64,000 nucleotides of DNA, from NCBI GenBank assembly GCA_035546775.1, contig DASZWD010000072.1, positions 57,021 to 121,020 on the forward strand, given 5' to 3'. Source of the stretch: Acidimicrobiales bacterium. Its GTDB lineage: Bacteria; Actinomycetota; Acidimicrobiia; Acidimicrobiales; JACCXE01. The position numbers were made by a program, and so were the translations under genes. Numbering within the stretch: position 1 is the stretch's first letter; each line of letters opens with the position of its first letter. This document shows, piece after piece, positions 34,384 to 45,519 of this stretch. The notes under the pieces are model-generated. The model was not told where the DNA came from and did no database searches. It saw only the letters and a list, made by a program, of their open reading frames with translations.

Positions 34384-34595
34384 ATTGTTGGCACTGTCGC
34401 CAGGTCGCCGTCGGGACGTGTCGCTTCTGCGGGCGCGGGCTGTGCGAGAACCACGTGGAGACGAAGCCGTTCGTGCTGACGCTCGACCGTACGACCGCCG
34501 GCGTGAGCCGCGCCCTCGTCGTCGAAGACGCGCTCTACTGCGGCGCGTGCCGGCCGCGACCGGCGCCGGTGGAGTTGCCCGAGCTCGACGCCTGA
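34380..34595 (+). CDS. Small zinc-finger protein coupled to the S2P fusion
   Basis: A 71-residue protein with CWHCRQVAVGTCRFCGRGLC and YCGACR: five or more cysteines plus His (CENHVE) that can bind two zinc ions, resembling small B-box/AN1-like binuclear fingers. GTG start by GTGA overlap with the S2P stop, so it is translated with it and may regulate or partner it. Function otherwise unknown. The C-terminal tail is Pro/Glu-rich. Confidence 0.65.
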   Translation: MNCWHCRQVAVGTCRFCGRGLCENHVETKPFVLTLDRTTAGVSRALVVEDALYCGACRPRPAPVELPELDA

Positions 34596-34599
34596 GGCC

Positions 34600-35715
34600 T
34601 CAGCGGTTCAGGTGCAGACGCAAGGCGAACACGCAGCCCGACGCGTCGCAGTTGGCGAGGAACACGTCACCGCCGTGGGCGCGGGCAATCTCGCGGGAGA
34701 TGTAAAGACCGAGGCCGGGGCCCGCCGCTTCCCGCTCGCCGGGGCCGAACTTCGTAAACAACCGATCCCGATGCTCCGCGGACAGGCCGCCGCAGAAATC
34801 GCGCACCCGCACTTCGAAGGCGGCGTCGTCGGTGGCCGTCGTGACTTCGATCGGCGTGTGCAACGGCGAGAACTTGGCGGCGTTCGACAGCAATGACATG
34901 AGGACGTGGCGGATGCGCGTCGGGTCGACGTTGACGACCACGTGTTCGTCGACGTCGACGTTGACGGGATGCGACGCCGTGATCTCCGTCAACTCGTCGA
35001 GCAACTCGCGCAGCAGCTGCGGTACGTCGGTCGGCACGAGCGTGAGGTCGAGCCCGCCGACTTCGAGCTTGCCCGCGTCGGAGAAGGTGTCGAGCAGCAA
35101 CTGCAGCCGGCGCGCCTCGCGCGTGATCGCCTGCATCGCGCTGTGCACCGCTTCGGGTGGGAGTTCCTCGGCGCGCAAGAGGCGCGACGCCAGCGCGTGC
35201 AAGACGGTCAACGGCCGTGACACGTCGCGCAGCAGCAAAGCAAACAGATCACCGCTGGTGGTCGGCGGACCGGACGTGTCGGTGGGGCGCGGCGACGGAG
35301 CCACGCGGAAGGGCACGAGCTCACGCAGCCGCGGGCCGAGCTTGCCGACGATGCCGCCCTTCTCCATGTACCCGGCGGCGCCGAGACGGATGGCTTCGTC
35401 GCCCATCTCGCCGGCGGTGAACCCCGATAGGACCAACACCTTTGACTCGGGCGACGCCACCAGGATCTCCGGGAGGGCTTCGAGCCCGTCCATGATAGGC
35501 ATCGACAGATCGAGCAACACGATGTCGGGCTTGAGGCGCGCGGCTTCGGCGATGGCGAACTGACCGTCGCCGGCCTCGCCGACAACGTCGAAAGGACCAA
35601 CGCGTTCGAGCGTCATGCGAATGAGCTTGCGAATGTCAGGCACGTCGTCGACGACGAGGACGCGGACGGTGGCCGTGAGTTCACGCTGACCGGCTTCGAA
35701 GTCAGCGAGGGTCAA
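34600..35715 (-). CDS. REC-histidine-kinase-like protein lacking the phosphoacceptor His
   Basis: About 371 residues. An N-terminal receiver domain (VRVLVVDDVPDIRKLIR; phospho-acceptor Asp in LLDLSMPIMDG; VLVLSGF; EKGGIVGK) is followed by a helical region and a HATPase_c domain (N-box LLSNAAKFS, GPGLGLYISREIARAHGG). The dimerisation helix reads LLLRDVSRPLTVLHALASRLL; the motif that normally reads S-H-E-L-R-T-P-L has no histidine, so it cannot autophosphorylate there. It may sense through its receiver and bind ATP. Start taken at TTG 35715, the only plausible in-frame codon; it overlaps the upstream gene by 14 bases. Confidence 0.68.
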   Translation of the reverse strand: MTLADFEAGQRELTATVRVLVVDDVPDIRKLIRMTLERVGPFDVVGEAGDGQFAIAEAARLKPDIVLLDLSMPIMDGLEALPEILVASPESKVLVLSGFTAGEMGDEAIRLGAAGYMEKGGIVGKLGPRLRELVPFRVAPSPRPTDTSGPPTTSGDLFALLLRDVSRPLTVLHALASRLLRAEELPPEAVHSAMQAITREARRLQLLLDTFSDAGKLEVGGLDLTLVPTDVPQLLRELLDELTEITASHPVNVDVDEHVVVNVDPTRIRHVLMSLLSNAAKFSPLHTPIEVTTATDDAAFEVRVRDFCGGLSAEHRDRLFTKFGPGEREAAGPGLGLYISREIARAHGGDVFLANCDASGCVFALRLHLNR

Positions 35716-36289
35716 CGCTGGCCGCCTTCGTTCGTCGCAGATCGCCGGGGCCGAGCCGAACCTCGGTGCCTGCCTCCCCGAGCAAGTCACTGATGATCTG
35801 TCGCGCCGCGGCCAGCGTCGACTCGAGCGCGGCACGAGACTGCTCGTGCTCGTCAAGCGCCAGGGCGGTCTCGGCCACCACCAACCCCTGCACGATGTTG
35901 TCGTTGATCTCGAGCGCTTGCCGCTGCTTCTCCTTCATGTCCTGGAAGAGCGATGCGCCTTTCATCAGCGAGCCGTACGTCTTGCGCAGCGACACGTAGT
36001 AGAGGCCGACGATCGCGGTGAACGAGTCCCAGAGCACGATGTGCCACTCGGTCGACACGCGGGCGGCCTGGCCCACGGTCTCGCCGACCCCGATCGACGG
36101 CCCGATCAGGTGGAAGAGGTGCTCGCCGTGGCCGATGCCGCATGAGAAGAAGATCAGCGCCGTCGCGGTACCGAGGTGATTCGTACGCAACTGATCGGTT
36201 CGCAGCAGGGGTACGAGGATCGACAACGAGATCACCATGTAGGACGCGAACAGCACGCCGTTCGCCAGGGCTCCTAGCTGCCACCACAT
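35702..36289 (-). CDS. Membrane sensor protein with DNIVQGL segment
   Basis: A protein of about 195 residues. Three or four hydrophobic segments (LGALANGVLFASYMVISLSIL, LGTATALIFFSCGIGHGEHLF, WHIVLWDSFTAIVGLYYVSL) precede a long helix (KEKQRQALEINDNIVQGLVVAE) that resembles the dimerisation helix of NarL-type kinases, where H-D-x-V-Q-Q/G-x-L is usual; here the first His is Asn. It has no ATPase domain and immediately precedes the REC-HATPase gene, with which it overlaps, so the two may form one split sensor complex. ATG at 36287-36289 after GGGGAGA. Confidence 0.6.
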   Translation of the reverse strand: MWWQLGALANGVLFASYMVISLSILVPLLRTDQLRTNHLGTATALIFFSCGIGHGEHLFHLIGPSIGVGETVGQAARVSTEWHIVLWDSFTAIVGLYYVSLRKTYGSLMKGASLFQDMKEKQRQALEINDNIVQGLVVAETALALDEHEQSRAALESTLAAARQIISDLLGEAGTEVRLGPGDLRRTKAASVDPR

Positions 36290-36379
36290 TTTGTCTCCCC
36301 TTCCGACATATTCACTATTGGTTGGGAAAGGCGGCGGCGCCATGGCGCGGCGGAGCCATCTATGCGTAGGCAGGAACCT

Positions 36380-37252
36380 CTACGGCTTGAGACTTTCCAG
36401 CACGTCCCAATCGACGAAGCCGAGGCGATTCTCGGGATCGAGAGGCTGAACGCACACCTGATCGGCGCCGGCGTCGATGTGCTCCTGGATGCGCGCCTTG
36501 ATCTGATCGGTCGTGCCCCAGGCGACGACCGCGTCGAGGAAGCGCGCGGCGTTGGCGTCGATTTCTTCGTCCGTGAATCCCAGACGCAGCCAGTTGTTCC
36601 GGTAGTTCGGCAGCGTCCGGTACATGTTGACGGCCCCGATGGCGGCCGCGTGCGCCTTGTCCGCGTCCGTCGTCCCGACGACCTTCTGCTCGACGAGCAA
36701 CAGCTTGTCGGGGCCCAGGATCTTGCGTGCCAGCGCGGTGTGGTCGGGCGTCGTCCAGTACGGGTGGGCGCCGTCGGCCTTATCCCGCGCCAGCTCGAGC
36801 ATCTTGGGCCCGAGGGCGGCGAGGACGCGCTTGGGCGGTTCGGCCGGCGGGAACGCCATGTACGGCGACGCGTCGTAGCCGTCGAGGTACGCCGACATCG
36901 ACGCCAGCGGCTTCGAGTAGTCGAGGCCCCGCAGGCCGGCGACCATCGGACCGTGCGATACACCGATGCCGAGGATGAACCGGCCGCCCGATTGTTCGGC
37001 GAGCGTCATCGCCGCCTGCTTCATCACCCCGGGGTGACGGTGGAAGATGTTGGCGATTCCGGTGGCGAAGCGCAGTTCGGTGGTGTTGGCGGCAAGCATC
37101 CCGATGAGCGCGAATGGATCTTTGCCCGCGGTCTCGGGCAGCCAGAGCGTGGAGTACCCGAGTGCCTCAATTCGTTGGGCGAGTGCGACGGCATCGGCAC
37201 CCGACATCGTCTCGGTGTGGGTCCAAACGCCGGTTGTCGTGATTTCGCGCAT
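36380..37252 (-). CDS. LLM-class F420-dependent oxidoreductase (MSMEG_4141 group)
   Basis: A 290-residue luciferase-like TIM-barrel protein that uses F420. The pattern T-G-V-W-T-H, IEALGYSTLWLPE, FATGIANIFHRHPGVM, LAEQSGGRFILGIGVSHGPMV and SAYLDGYD matches the TIGR03620 group of actinobacterial LLM oxidoreductases. Redox substrate unknown. Its F420 would be recycled by NpdG or by F420-dependent glucose-6-phosphate dehydrogenase (not in the window). ATG start; divergent from the HDOD gene. Confidence 0.87.
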   Translation of the reverse strand: MREITTTGVWTHTETMSGADAVALAQRIEALGYSTLWLPETAGKDPFALIGMLAANTTELRFATGIANIFHRHPGVMKQAAMTLAEQSGGRFILGIGVSHGPMVAGLRGLDYSKPLASMSAYLDGYDASPYMAFPPAEPPKRVLAALGPKMLELARDKADGAHPYWTTPDHTALARKILGPDKLLLVEQKVVGTTDADKAHAAAIGAVNMYRTLPNYRNNWLRLGFTDEEIDANAARFLDAVVAWGTTDQIKARIQEHIDAGADQVCVQPLDPENRLGFVDWDVLESLKP

Positions 37253-37303
37253 TCCAAACGCTAATCCTCGGCCGTTGACAGCCGACAGGACTCTGGAGTT
37301 CCC

Positions 37304-37325
37304 GCGTTGGGATTGCGTTGGGATT
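37304..37325 (+). repeat. 11-bp perfect tandem duplication
   Basis: GCGTTGGGATT occurs twice in direct succession (37304-37314 and 37315-37325), in the leader between the divergent LLM and HDOD genes, about 50 bases before the HDOD start. Possibly a slippage product or a pair of regulator half-sites one helical turn apart. Confidence 0.5.
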
Positions 37326-37371
37326 GCTCTTTGAAATCAGTGGGCCCTGTTCATGGAGGAGCTGGTCCAGT

Positions 37372-38601
37372 TTGCACACCGTCTTATTCGTCGGAATCGA
37401 CCAGGCAACGATCGATGCTTGCCGGGCTGCCCTCGACGGCGACGGCCAGGTGTGGGAACTGGCGAGCGCCGCGACCGGCCCTGACGCGTTCCGCTTTCTG
37501 AGCGATCGCTCTGCCGACGTCGTCGTCAGCGACTTCATCACCCCTGGCCTCGCCGACGGCCAGTTCCTGGCGCAGACCCGCGTGCGCTTTCCCGGCGCCG
37601 CCCGCGTCGTGCTGTCGGCCTGCCGCGACATCGAACACGTCGACATGGTCGTGAACTGCGCCCACCAGTTCGTCGCCGCGCCCTGCCAAGCGTGGGAGTT
37701 GCGCGACGCGATCTACCGCGCGACGGCCCTGCGCGACGCCATCGCCCTCGAGTCGGTGCGCGACGACATGATGAGCCTGTCGGTCCTGCCGACGCCGCCA
37801 CGCGCCTTCCTCGACGTCGTCAGCGTCCTCGACAACCCCAACAGTGACGCCCGCCAAGTCGCGACCGCCATCGAACGCGACGTTGCCCTTTCGGCCAAGG
37901 TCCTCCAGCTCACGAACTCGTCGTTCTTTGCGCCGCGATCGCGTGTGACGTCGCTCAACCAGGCCGTCGTCCTGATGGGCCGCGACGTGCTGCGCAGCGT
38001 GATGCTGCTCGACACCGTCGGGCGCGGCACGGTGCAGGACGGCCCGGTGCGCAGGTGGCTCGTCGAAGTCAACCAGCGCTCGTGGGAGACGGCGGCGCTC
38101 GCCCGGCGCCTGGCGCACCCGTCGGTCGCCGAGGACGCGTTCTGTGCCGGCCTACTCCTCGAGTGCGGCCAGCTGGCCTTCGCCGCCTGCCGGCCCGAGC
38201 TGTTCGCCGAGCTGCTGCGGCAAGCCGAGTACGAGCACCGTCACCTCGACGAACTGGAATACAACGCCTTCGGCGTCTCGCACTCGACCGTCGGCGGTTT
38301 TCTCCTCAGCCTCTGGGGCTTTCCCGAAGAGGTCGTCGACATCGTCGTGACCCACGCCGACCTGCCGGTCCTCGGACCGTGCGAGCCCGAAGCGTCGCGC
38401 GTGGTCCAAGCGGCGCATCAGATGGTGGTGCCCGAGGGCGACCACCATCTGTGCGCCAACCGTCATCGGGTCAACATGAGTGACCTGTCGGACTGGGGTG
38501 TCCTGACAGCGCTGGCCGAGTGGAAGGGTGAGCGCCATCCCGACCGCCTGGGACGCACGTCCGCCGGGCCCTCGACGTTGATGGCATCCGCCATCTCCTA
38601 A
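37372..38601 (+). CDS. Receiver-like plus HDOD-domain signalling protein
   Basis: About 409 residues. The N-terminal 120 residues resemble a receiver fold (TVLFVGIDQATIDACRAAL, ADVVVSDFITPGLADGQF with a conserved Asp, RVVLSACRD) without a full acidic pocket. From about 145 on is an HDOD domain (LPTPPRAFLDVVSVL, ALSAKVLQLTNSSFF, LNQAVVLMGRDVLRSVML). HDOD proteins bind nucleotides or link to cyclic-di-GMP without HD hydrolase activity. The TTG at 37372 is taken as start because GGAGGAG lies 10 bases upstream and the receiver begins at once; this is uncertain. Confidence 0.72.
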   Translation: MHTVLFVGIDQATIDACRAALDGDGQVWELASAATGPDAFRFLSDRSADVVVSDFITPGLADGQFLAQTRVRFPGAARVVLSACRDIEHVDMVVNCAHQFVAAPCQAWELRDAIYRATALRDAIALESVRDDMMSLSVLPTPPRAFLDVVSVLDNPNSDARQVATAIERDVALSAKVLQLTNSSFFAPRSRVTSLNQAVVLMGRDVLRSVMLLDTVGRGTVQDGPVRRWLVEVNQRSWETAALARRLAHPSVAEDAFCAGLLLECGQLAFAACRPELFAELLRQAEYEHRHLDELEYNAFGVSHSTVGGFLLSLWGFPEEVVDIVVTHADLPVLGPCEPEASRVVQAAHQMVVPEGDHHLCANRHRVNMSDLSDWGVLTALAEWKGERHPDRLGRTSAGPSTLMASAIS

Positions 38602-38604
38602 GGG

Positions 38605-39915
38605 CTACTTCGTCGAGATCGTGACGCCGGTCGCCGCGACCGACGTGAGCGAGTCGTCACCGAAGTTCACCGCGTCGGAGCCGATGGCGCGGATCGAATT
38701 CAGCATCGTCGCAAAGTTGCCGGCGATCATCGTCTCGTTGACGGCGTGCTGGACCTTGCCGTCCTCGACGTAAAACGAATTCTTGGCGACGCCCGAAAAG
38801 TCGAGTTGCTGGTTGGGCTGGCCGCCGGAGAAGCGGCCGAGCACGATGCCGCGCTCGGTGGTGGCGATGATGTCGTCGAGCGTCTGATCGCCCGGCGTCA
38901 CGTCGATCGAGTACACGTTGGCGCTGGCGGGCTTGCCGAGCTTGTGCGACGTGTACCAGTCGATCATGAAGTTGGCGAGCACGCCGCGCTCCACGATCGG
39001 CATGTCGGCGGAGGGCATGCCGTAGGTGTCGAACGTCGCCGCCAACGGAAAGGCTGCCGACTGGGGACGATTGACGATCGACAGACGCGGGTCGGCAACC
39101 GCCTGGCCCAGGGCGTCCTGGAACGGGCTCGTACCGCGCATGAGCGAGTAGCCGGTGAGCGCACCCATGAAGCTGTTGAGCAGAGTCGAGACGCTGTGGG
39201 GGGTGAAGATCACGTCGCCCACGAACGTGGCGGGCACGGGCCGCGGGTCGAACGACGCCATGGTGCCGTCGAGCAGCCGCGGCAGCATGGCGGCGTCGCG
39301 CACCTCGGCGAACGGTGTCACCGAGGACGCACCCGTGTAGTTGAACGACGTGCCCCGGTCGCCGTCACGCCCACTGAAGATCGTGCTGACGGTGTAGCTC
39401 CCGCGCCGCTCTTGCCGGGTAAGCCCGGTGCTGCTGGCGAACGAGCGCCACCGGTTGCGGAAGTGGTACGTCGAGTCGCGGATGATGATCTTCGGATAGT
39501 TCTGGGCGACGTACTGCTGATGGCGCAGGACGGCGTCGATCATGGCGTCGGACTGCGGCTCGGTGTCGCCGAGCTCCACGAGACCGCTCGACGCGCCGTC
39601 GAACAAGGTGTTGGCGGGATCGGCGACGCCGGCGCGTGCCGCCGCCACCGCTTCGGCCGCCGCCTGCTTCACGAGGTCGTGGGAACGACCCGTCAATGAC
39701 GCCGAGCCCTTGGCGCCGCCGACGAAGACCGTCATCGACACCTGGTCGTCGACCGTGGTGCGGACCATGCTCACGTCGGTGTTGTCGAAGGTGATCTCGA
39801 ACAACTCGTCGTAGACGTGCACGACGACGGCGTCGTCGGCGCCGGCATCCTTGGCCGCCTGCACTGCGAACGACGCGACGTCGACGCCGGCGGTCGCGTC
39901 CAAGACGCTGGTCAC
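38605..39915 (-). CDS. pmbA: TldE/PmbA-family metalloprotease subunit
   Basis: A 436-residue partner of TldD. TldD and TldE form a heterodimeric protease that trims modified peptides and unfolded peptides; TldE supplies structure and lacks the zinc site. Visible: AVVVHVYDELFEITFDN, GGAKGSASLTGRSHDLV, FTPHSVSTLLNSFMG and the C-terminal VYSIDVTPGDQTLDD blocks of the family. The GTG at 39913-39915 overlaps the tldD stop (GTGA), which fixes the start against a longer reading from 40011. Confidence 0.87.
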   Translation of the reverse strand: MTSVLDATAGVDVASFAVQAAKDAGADDAVVVHVYDELFEITFDNTDVSMVRTTVDDQVSMTVFVGGAKGSASLTGRSHDLVKQAAAEAVAAARAGVADPANTLFDGASSGLVELGDTEPQSDAMIDAVLRHQQYVAQNYPKIIIRDSTYHFRNRWRSFASSTGLTRQERRGSYTVSTIFSGRDGDRGTSFNYTGASSVTPFAEVRDAAMLPRLLDGTMASFDPRPVPATFVGDVIFTPHSVSTLLNSFMGALTGYSLMRGTSPFQDALGQAVADPRLSIVNRPQSAAFPLAATFDTYGMPSADMPIVERGVLANFMIDWYTSHKLGKPASANVYSIDVTPGDQTLDDIIATTERGIVLGRFSGGQPNQQLDFSGVAKNSFYVEDGKVQHAVNETMIAGNFATMLNSIRAIGSDAVNFGDDSLTSVAATGVTISTK

Positions 39916-41294
39916 GACCGGCCACCGATCGTGATGCGGCACTTCACCGCCGGGCCGCCCATGCCCACCGGGATCATCTGCTTCTTGCCGCACATCCCGC
40001 CCTTGCCCCACGTCATGTCGTCGCTCACGTGGGTGACGGTCTTGAGCATGTCGAAGGCCACGCCCGAGATGGTCGTGTCACGAATGGCCCGGGTGATCTT
40101 GCCGCCCTCGATCTCGTAGCCCATGCCGATGCCGAACATGAACTCGCTCGTCGAATCGGCCTGCCCGTTCGTCGGACGGGTCAGGTAGTAGCCGTGGTCG
40201 ACCGAAGCGATCATGTCTTCGAGCTTGTCGGCGCCCGGGGCGATGGTGGTGTTGCGCATGCGTACGAGCGGTTCGTCGTCGAAGGCGTAGGCGCGGGCGT
40301 TGCCCGTCGGCTCGGCGCCCATCTCGCGCGCCGTCTCCTTGTTGTGCAGGAACGTCTTGAGCACGCCCTTGTCGATGATCGTGACGTCCCGGCACTCGAC
40401 GCCCTCGTCGTCGACGTGAATGGCGATGCCGCCGTTGCCATCGGGCCCGCGCTCGGCGTAGTCGACGAGTGTCACTTTCTCCGACGCCACCACGTCACCG
40501 ACGTGATCGCCGGCGACGGAACCGCCGAGCACGAGATCGGCTTCGCACGTGTGGCCGATCGCCTCGTGGGCGAGGATGCCGGCGAGGCGGCTGTCCATGA
40601 TCACGTCGTGCTCGCCGGGTTTGGCGAACACACCGGCGGCCTTGTCGCGCACGCGCTGGTACAGCTCGTCGAGTTCGGGATACATCAGCGACACATCAGT
40701 GAGGTGCTCCTGCGGATCGCCGAACCCGCCGAACGCGTCGTAGACCTCGACGGCGCCGTCGTCGGCCATGTAGCTGATGCGGGCCACCACGATCGTGCGC
40801 GGGATATAGCTGTAGGTGAGCGCGCCCGCGGAGGTGGCGAGACCTTTCTCCATCGCGAGGAAGCTCAACGAAACGTCGATGTTGGCCAGGTCGGGATACG
40901 TCGAGCGCAGGTAATCGTCGATGGCGCGCATCGCGTCGAGCTGCTCGGCGTCGGTCAGCGCTGGCTTCGTCGAGCGGTAGTCGAAGACCCCACGACCCAC
41001 GGTCCCCACCGGCAGGTCACCTTTGCCCATCGGCGCCCGGCGCTGGAGCAGCGCCACGTTGCTGCCGGCGGCCTTGAGCGCGCCGGGAATGGCGTCGTCG
41101 CTCATCGACGGGAACGACGCGAACCCGAAGGCGCCGTCCTCGTATCTACGGGCCGAAGCACCACCCCGCGATGAGGAGCTGTTGGCCACGACGTTGCCGC
41201 CGATCAGCTGCACGTTCTTGGCGTGGTTCGTGTGCAATCGCAGCTCGGTGTAGTGGTCGAGGTGGTCTGCGTAGCGTTCGAGTTGGTCGAGCAA
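39912..41294 (-). CDS. tldD: TldD-family metalloprotease subunit
   Basis: A 460-residue catalytic subunit of the TldD/TldE protease. The active site is the H-E-x-x-x-H motif at H243-E-A-I-G-H248 (ILAHEAIGHTCEAD); the family's Asp/Gly-rich C-terminal barrel and GIAIHVDDEGVECRD follow. In characterised systems TldD/TldE mature ribosomal peptides such as microcin B17 and cleave CcdA. Here the pair lies about 4 kb from a PqqD-like/S2P fusion, which might hint at peptide processing, but no precursor is visible. ATG start; a short leader follows. Confidence 0.9.
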   Translation of the reverse strand: MLDQLERYADHLDHYTELRLHTNHAKNVQLIGGNVVANSSSSRGGASARRYEDGAFGFASFPSMSDDAIPGALKAAGSNVALLQRRAPMGKGDLPVGTVGRGVFDYRSTKPALTDAEQLDAMRAIDDYLRSTYPDLANIDVSLSFLAMEKGLATSAGALTYSYIPRTIVVARISYMADDGAVEVYDAFGGFGDPQEHLTDVSLMYPELDELYQRVRDKAAGVFAKPGEHDVIMDSRLAGILAHEAIGHTCEADLVLGGSVAGDHVGDVVASEKVTLVDYAERGPDGNGGIAIHVDDEGVECRDVTIIDKGVLKTFLHNKETAREMGAEPTGNARAYAFDDEPLVRMRNTTIAPGADKLEDMIASVDHGYYLTRPTNGQADSTSEFMFGIGMGYEIEGGKITRAIRDTTISGVAFDMLKTVTHVSDDMTWGKGGMCGKKQMIPVGMGGPAVKCRITIGGRS

Positions 41295-41349
41295 GGCGGT
41301 TCCCCTTCGCCGGTGTTTCCCGGTCGTGCCGGGGGACGCTCAGTCTGCC

Positions 41350-42180
41350 TCAGTCGACGAAGTTGGGGTCGCGCTTTTCGAAGTAGGCCATGACGGCTTC
41401 GACCTGGTTCGGGCTGCCGATGAGTGAACCGATCGTGGCGCGCTCGTCGGCGAACTGCTCGGCGACGCCGCGGTAGGGCGAGGCGTTGAGCAGCTTCTTG
41501 GCGCCGCGCACCGCCGTCGGGCTCTTGGACGCGATCTCGCGGGCGAGCGCCAGCGCGTCGTCGAGCGGCGACTCACTGACGCGCGTCGCGAGTCCTATCT
41601 GCGCAGCTTCGGTGCCCGACACCATGCGGCCGGTGAAGGTCAACTCCTTGGCGCGGTCGAGCCCCACGAGCAGCGGGAGCATGGCCGTTCCCGTCATGTC
41701 CGGGATGAGACCCCAGCGGATTTCGAGGATCGAGATCTGTGCATCCGGGGCGACGATGCGCATGTCGGCACCGAGGGCAATCTGCGCGCCGCCACCGAGA
41801 GCGACGCCGTGCACGGCGGCGATCACCGGGCAGGGCATCTCCTGCCACACGTAACACGCCTGCTGTCCGAGGTGGGTAATGCGGCCTTCGAGGTCCATGA
41901 TCCCGCGCCGGGGTCGGGGCGACGCCTCCGGCTTTTCGCCCCCACCGCCACCGCCACCGGCCATGGCTTGGAAGCTCGAGAAGTCGAGCCCGGCGCAGAA
42001 GCCGCGCCCGTTGCCCGACAGCACGACGGCGCGCACGTCGGGGTTGGCCTTGAGTTCCTCACCGGCGTCGACGATGGCGGCGAACTGTTCCCCGTCCAGC
42101 GCGTTGATCTTGTCGGGCCGGTTGAACCGCACGTCGGCGACGTGGTCTTCGATGGTGACGGTGACGCGCTGTTCGCTCAT
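41350..42180 (-). CDS. Enoyl-CoA hydratase/isomerase-family protein (crotonase)
   Basis: A 276-residue crotonase-fold acyl-CoA enzyme. Oxyanion-hole segments are AVVLSGNGRGFCAGLDFSSF and VHGVALGGGAQIALGADMRI. The usual Glu pair of hydratases is partly altered: the second position lies near IRWGLIPDMTGT, where the family has E/D-x-x-x-G. The exact reaction (hydration, isomerisation or hydrolysis) is uncertain. An unusual stretch of seven glycines sits at about residue 80. The ATG at 42180 (MSEQRVTVTIEDH) is chosen over a longer form starting at 42294. Confidence 0.83.
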   Translation of the reverse strand: MSEQRVTVTIEDHVADVRFNRPDKINALDGEQFAAIVDAGEELKANPDVRAVVLSGNGRGFCAGLDFSSFQAMAGGGGGGGEKPEASPRPRRGIMDLEGRITHLGQQACYVWQEMPCPVIAAVHGVALGGGAQIALGADMRIVAPDAQISILEIRWGLIPDMTGTAMLPLLVGLDRAKELTFTGRMVSGTEAAQIGLATRVSESPLDDALALAREIASKSPTAVRGAKKLLNASPYRGVAEQFADERATIGSLIGSPNQVEAVMAYFEKRDPNFVD

Positions 42181-42194
42181 GGCGAACACCGTAA

Positions 42195-43868
<1,674 letters not shown>

Positions 43869-44013
43869 CCTGCCCCATCGGTTGAATTGTCTATGTGTTG
43901 AGAATTCGTTGGGATTTCCGACCGGCGTTCTGGCGGGCCGATATTGTCCCTTCGGAAGTTGGTGGCGTGGTTGGGGGACGTCGCCCACTAACGACAACGG
44001 GGGGAAAACTGAA

Positions 44014-45519
44014 ATGGTCTGGGACCGGGGCGCCCCGCGGCGTCCTGACTCGGCTCGTGGTCGGCCGCGGCCGGCGCGAGTCGTTGCGACCGTCGCGGCC
44101 GTCACCGCGGCGATCGCTGCCTTCGTCGCCGTCGCGCCTGCGTCGAAGGCGGACGACAGCGACTTCACCTACGGGAGCGGCTTCGCCGCTGCGAGCCTGC
44201 TCACCCCCGCGCTCAACGCCGGCGAACTCAGCGTGCCCGTCATCCTCGGCGAGGCGGCCGCCGGGTTTCAGGACGAGACCGGTCGGGCGACCTCGACCAT
44301 GGCGGCGGTGCCGTTGCTCGGCGCCAGCACCGGCGGCGGCACGACCTGCGGCGTGAAGGGCGGCGGCACCAACCTGCCGTTGCCGCCGCCGCTGTCGGCC
44401 GACACCAGCAGCACCAACAACAAGAGCGACGTCAGCCACTCGAAGGACACCGGTGAAGGCCTCGTCGTGCAGGACGTGCTGGCGCAGCCGCGTTCGAACG
44501 GAAAGAGCCACACCCAGATCGGGTCGTTCGAACTGCCGGGCCTCGTGAAGATCGGCGGCGCAACGGCCATCGCCCAGACGACGGCTGCCGCGTCGAAGGA
44601 CCATCGCGAGTCGACGGCCACGACATCGGTTGCCGACGTCGACCTCGTCGGCGGACTCGTACACCTCAAGGGCATGCACTGGACGCTGGACCAGGTGGTC
44701 GACGGCGCCGACTCGCGCACCAGCCAGGCCAAGAACACGTGGTCGTTCAGCCTCGACGGCATCACGGTCAATCCCCCCGGCGCTGCACCGGCGGTCAAGA
44801 TTCCGATCACCAGCCCGGCGGGGACGGCGGCGGCCATCGCAACGGCCAACGCGCTGCTGGAACGGTTCGGGCTCACCATCGTGCCGCCGGTGTTCACCGA
44901 CAACGGCAAGGGCCGCCTCACCGTCTCGCCACTGCAGGTTCACGTCGGCGGACCGAAGTGGATCCTCGCACCCCTATTCGGCACCGCTCTCAGCCAGCAG
45001 GAGGCGGTGACGCTGCAGAAGCAACTGCTCGCCTTCCTCGTCGATCCGACGAACTGTGAAGAACTGCTCGGGTTGCTCAAGCCCTTCCCGCCGATCAACG
45101 CCAAGTACACGTCGCTCGCCGCCACGGCGCCGCTGCTGGCCGCGGCCTCGGTCGGCGTGCTCAGCGGCGGAAACGCCAGCCTGTCGATCGGCGGTGTGCA
45201 GGCCGCGCTCGATGACACGTATTACGCCCCGCTGAACTTCGGCGGGCCGAACTTCTTCACCCCGGCGGGCACGAGCGAACCGCCGTCGGTTGTCGCCGGA
45301 TCGACGGAGTTGCCACCGGCCCACTTTGCGACGCAACCCACCGCCGCGCACGAGTCGACGAAGTGCTCGAGTCTCAGCCCGGCCGGCGCCGGCTGCTGGC
45401 GCGGCCTCGCTCCCCTCGCCGCCGGCATCGCGGCGGGTGTCGCGGTGGCGACGCTCGCCGCGGACCACGCCTCCACGCGCCGGCGCGTCGCCCGGCTCGC
45501 CCGAAACGAGATCGCATGA
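44014..45519 (+). CDS. Exported, C-terminally anchored protein of unknown function
   Basis: A 501-residue protein. A basic N-terminus and signal helix ([24 protein letters not shown]) precede a soluble exported domain with no recognised family, rich in Gly/Thr/Ser. A C-terminal helix ([20 protein letters not shown]) and a basic tail ([15 protein letters not shown]) form a membrane anchor. It is the first gene of the operon with the binding protein and the fused transporter: the stop overlaps the next ATG. It might be a surface component of the uptake system, but this is inference from the overlap. Start ATG 44014 after GGGG. Confidence 0.62.
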   Translation: MVWDRGAPRRPDSARGRPRPARVVATVAAVTAAIAAFVAVAPASKADDSDFTYGSGFAAASLLTPALNAGELSVPVILGEAAAGFQDETGRATSTMAAVPLLGASTGGGTTCGVKGGGTNLPLPPPLSADTSSTNNKSDVSHSKDTGEGLVVQDVLAQPRSNGKSHTQIGSFELPGLVKIGGATAIAQTTAAASKDHRESTATTSVADVDLVGGLVHLKGMHWTLDQVVDGADSRTSQAKNTWSFSLDGITVNPPGAAPAVKIPITSPAGTAAAIATANALLERFGLTIVPPVFTDNGKGRLTVSPLQVHVGGPKWILAPLFGTALSQQEAVTLQKQLLAFLVDPTNCEELLGLLKPFPPINAKYTSLAATAPLLAAASVGVLSGGNASLSIGGVQAALDDTYYAPLNFGGPNFFTPAGTSEPPSVVAGSTELPPAHFATQPTAAHESTKCSSLSPAGAGCWRGLAPLAAGIAAGVAVATLAADHASTRRRVARLARNEIA

